Assembly (NCBI RefSeq): GCF_001676875.1
Contig: NZ_JYKA01000002.1
Span: 1 to 64,000, forward strand
Length of the DNA stretch: 64,000 nt
Direction: 5' to 3'
Source of the DNA: Chromobacterium subtsugae
GTDB taxonomy: Bacteria; Pseudomonadota; Gammaproteobacteria; Burkholderiales; Chromobacteriaceae
In this document: positions 62,929-64,000 of the stretch, one piece after another
Position numbering within the stretch: position 1 is the first letter of the stretch
Layout of the letters: each line of letters starts with the position of its first letter
The notes under the pieces: model-generated
Told to the model about the DNA's origin: nothing
The model's input: only the letters and a program-made list of their open reading frames with translations
Database searches by the model: none
Made by a program: the position numbers and the translations under genes

Positions 62929-64000
62929 GACGCTCACAGGGCAGCAGTTGCTCCTGCCTCGGGCACGCCGCATCCGGGTGGCGCTGCAGGAAGCTTTCCA
63001 ATTGCTGTTGGTTTTCTTCGGGAAAAATCGAGCAGGTAGCGTATAGCATTTTTCCGCCGCTGGCGAGCAAGGGCCACAACGCGTCCGCCATCGCCGCCTG
63101 CTGGCGGCCCAGCGCGGCGAAATCGCCGGGGCGGCGCAGCCATTTGATGTCGGGATGGCGGCGCACCACGCCGGAGGCCGAGCACGGCACGTCGGCCAGG
63201 ATGCGGTCGAACAGCTGGCCATCCCACCAGCTGTCGGGCCGGGCGGCGTCGGCCTCGCGCAGCTGGGCGGTGAGGCCCAGCCGCTCCAGATTGTCCGCCA
63301 CCCGCGCCAGCCGTGCGGCGTCGATGTCCAGCGCCGTCAGCTCGATGTCGGCCAGCTCCAGCATGTGGCCGGTCTTGCCGCCCGGCGCGGCGCAGGCGTC
63401 CAGCACGCGCTGGCCGGGCTGCAGGTCCAGCCAGTGCGCGGCGCGCTGCGCGCCCTCGTCCTGCACCGACACTGCGCCGTCGGCGAAGCCAGGCAGCTCG
63501 CGCACCGCCACCGGCTTGGCCAGCCGCACCGCCTCGCCGCCCAGCGCTTCCGCCTCCATGCCGGCGGCCCGCAGCCGCGCCAGGTAGTCGGCCGCGGCGC
63601 CGTCGCGGCGGTTGACCCGCAGCGTCAGCGGCGGGTGGGAGTTGGCGGCGGCCATCACCTGCCGCCATTGCTCTGGATAAGCGGCCTGCACCCGCTGCAG
63701 CCACCAGCTGGGATGGTTGCAGTTGGCCACCGGATCGCGCTCGGCCAGCTGGACCAGCTCGTCGCGCCGGCGCAGGAAATTGCGCAGCACGCCGTTGACC
63801 AGGCCCTTGAAATTGCCCTTGGCCAGCGTGCCGGCCAGCGTCACCGCCTCGTTGACCACCGCGTAGCTGGCGGCGCGGGTGTGCTGCAATTGATAGAAGG
63901 CGATGACCAGCACCCGCTCCAGCTGCGGCTCGGGCAGCGGCTTGGGCACCAGCTGGCGCAAATGGTGCCGCAGCGCGCCCAGGTGGCGCAGGCTGCCGTA
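62891..64000 (-). CDS. rsmB: 16S rRNA (cytosine967-C5)-methyltransferase RsmB, 5' part cut by window edge
   Basis: The last 369 residues of RsmB are visible; the frame is open to the window end. It has an N-terminal NusB-like domain (YGSLRHLGALRHHLRQLVP, AVVNEAVTLAGTLAKGNFKG), then the methyltransferase with VLDACAAPGGKTGHMLEL (SAM binding), DVPCSASGVVRRHPDIKW and the catalytic Cys in MLYATCSIFPEEN. It methylates C967 of 16S rRNA. Confidence 0.95.
   Translation of the reverse strand, partial: YGSLRHLGALRHHLRQLVPKPLPEPQLERVLVIAFYQLQHTRAASYAVVNEAVTLAGTLAKGNFKGLVNGVLRNFLRRRDELVQLAERDPVANCNHPSWWLQRVQAAYPEQWRQVMAAANSHPPLTLRVNRRDGAAADYLARLRAAGMEAEALGGEAVRLAKPVAVRELPGFADGAVSVQDEGAQRAAHWLDLQPGQRVLDACAAPGGKTGHMLELADIELTALDIDAARLARVADNLERLGLTAQLREADAARPDSWWDGQLFDRILADVPCSASGVVRRHPDIKWLRRPGDFAALGRQQAAMADALWPLLASGGKMLYATCSIFPEENQQQLESFLQRHPDAACPRQEQLLPCERHDGFYYALLEKH

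Overview
The window is a GC-rich (about two thirds G+C) chromosomal segment of a betaproteobacterium of the Neisseriales, most probably Chromobacterium (C. violaceum group). This rests on the rsmB-DUF4390-ntrY-ntrX order, the tRNA-Tyr/Gly/Thr-tuf unit, the lptD-surA-pdxA operon, a chitinase preceded by a lux-type box resembling CviR sites, and general protein similarity. It is ordinary core genome: no phage, insertion sequence, CRISPR array or secretion island is visible. The interest lies mainly in regulation.

Layout. 1-0.5 kb: the start of tuf and three tRNA genes (minus strand). 0.5-1.4 kb: YfhL-type ferredoxin and rsmD. 1.7-5.4 kb: ftsY, ftsE, ftsX, then rpoH behind a CIRCE element. 5.6-10.5 kb (minus): two type IV pilins followed by two PglL/Wzy-type O-oligosaccharyltransferases, which looks like a pilin glycosylation locus. 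10.7-16 kb: bioA, a PilZ-like unknown, proB, and a polyamine-type binding protein. 16.3-18.4 kb (minus): nucleotidyltransferase, small membrane protein, ruvB. 18.5-20.1 kb: FMN riboswitch, ribB and riboflavin synthase. 20.2-24 kb: a glrK-qseG-glrR (QseE/G/F-type) operon followed by a BON-domain gene. That gene has two TGTCGCC-N4-GGCGACA operators, an IHF site and a consensus sigma-54 promoter, so the circuit can be read from the DNA.

24-27.7 kb (minus): amgK, an unknown periplasmic protein, murU (cell-wall sugar recycling), ruvC and ruvA, with a REP-type palindrome between ruvC and ruvA. 27.7-32.3 kb: lptD-surA-pdxA. 32.5-36.3 kb: a 1284-residue FAD/Fe-S dehydrogenase. 36.4-40.4 kb: MerR-type regulator with its operator, diguanylate cyclase, 2-hydroxyacid dehydrogenase, isochorismatase-family hydrolase. 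40.5-44 kb (minus): GH18 chitinase, His-rich Asr-like protein, CBS/CorC membrane protein. 44.2-50.3 kb: HIT protein, chemoreceptor, sulfurtransferase, RBBP9-type hydrolase, xthA, pyrE and small exported proteins. 50.5-53.3 kb: a kdpA with no kdpB or kdpC beside it, a DUF454 protein and a Fur-box heme oxygenase. 53.5-54 kb: five alternating tRNA-Lys genes. 54.1-58.9 kb: cutA, fxsA, DUF167, Dps, TonB-like protein, small unknown, thioesterase, TlpA-like thioredoxin, MoeB/ThiF-type enzyme. 58.9-64 kb (minus): ntrX with a degenerate AAA+ domain, ntrY, DUF4390 and the 3' part of rsmB.

No wholly new multi-gene system was found. The strongest observations are the GlrR/sigma-54/IHF control of the BON gene, the three-half-site CIRCE region at rpoH, two REP-doublet palindromes whose GTAG end supplies the stop codon of the neighbouring gene, the ATPase-dead NtrX, the apparently orphan KdpA, and the paired pilin/oligosaccharyltransferase locus. 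Motif calls were made by eye; no database search was run.
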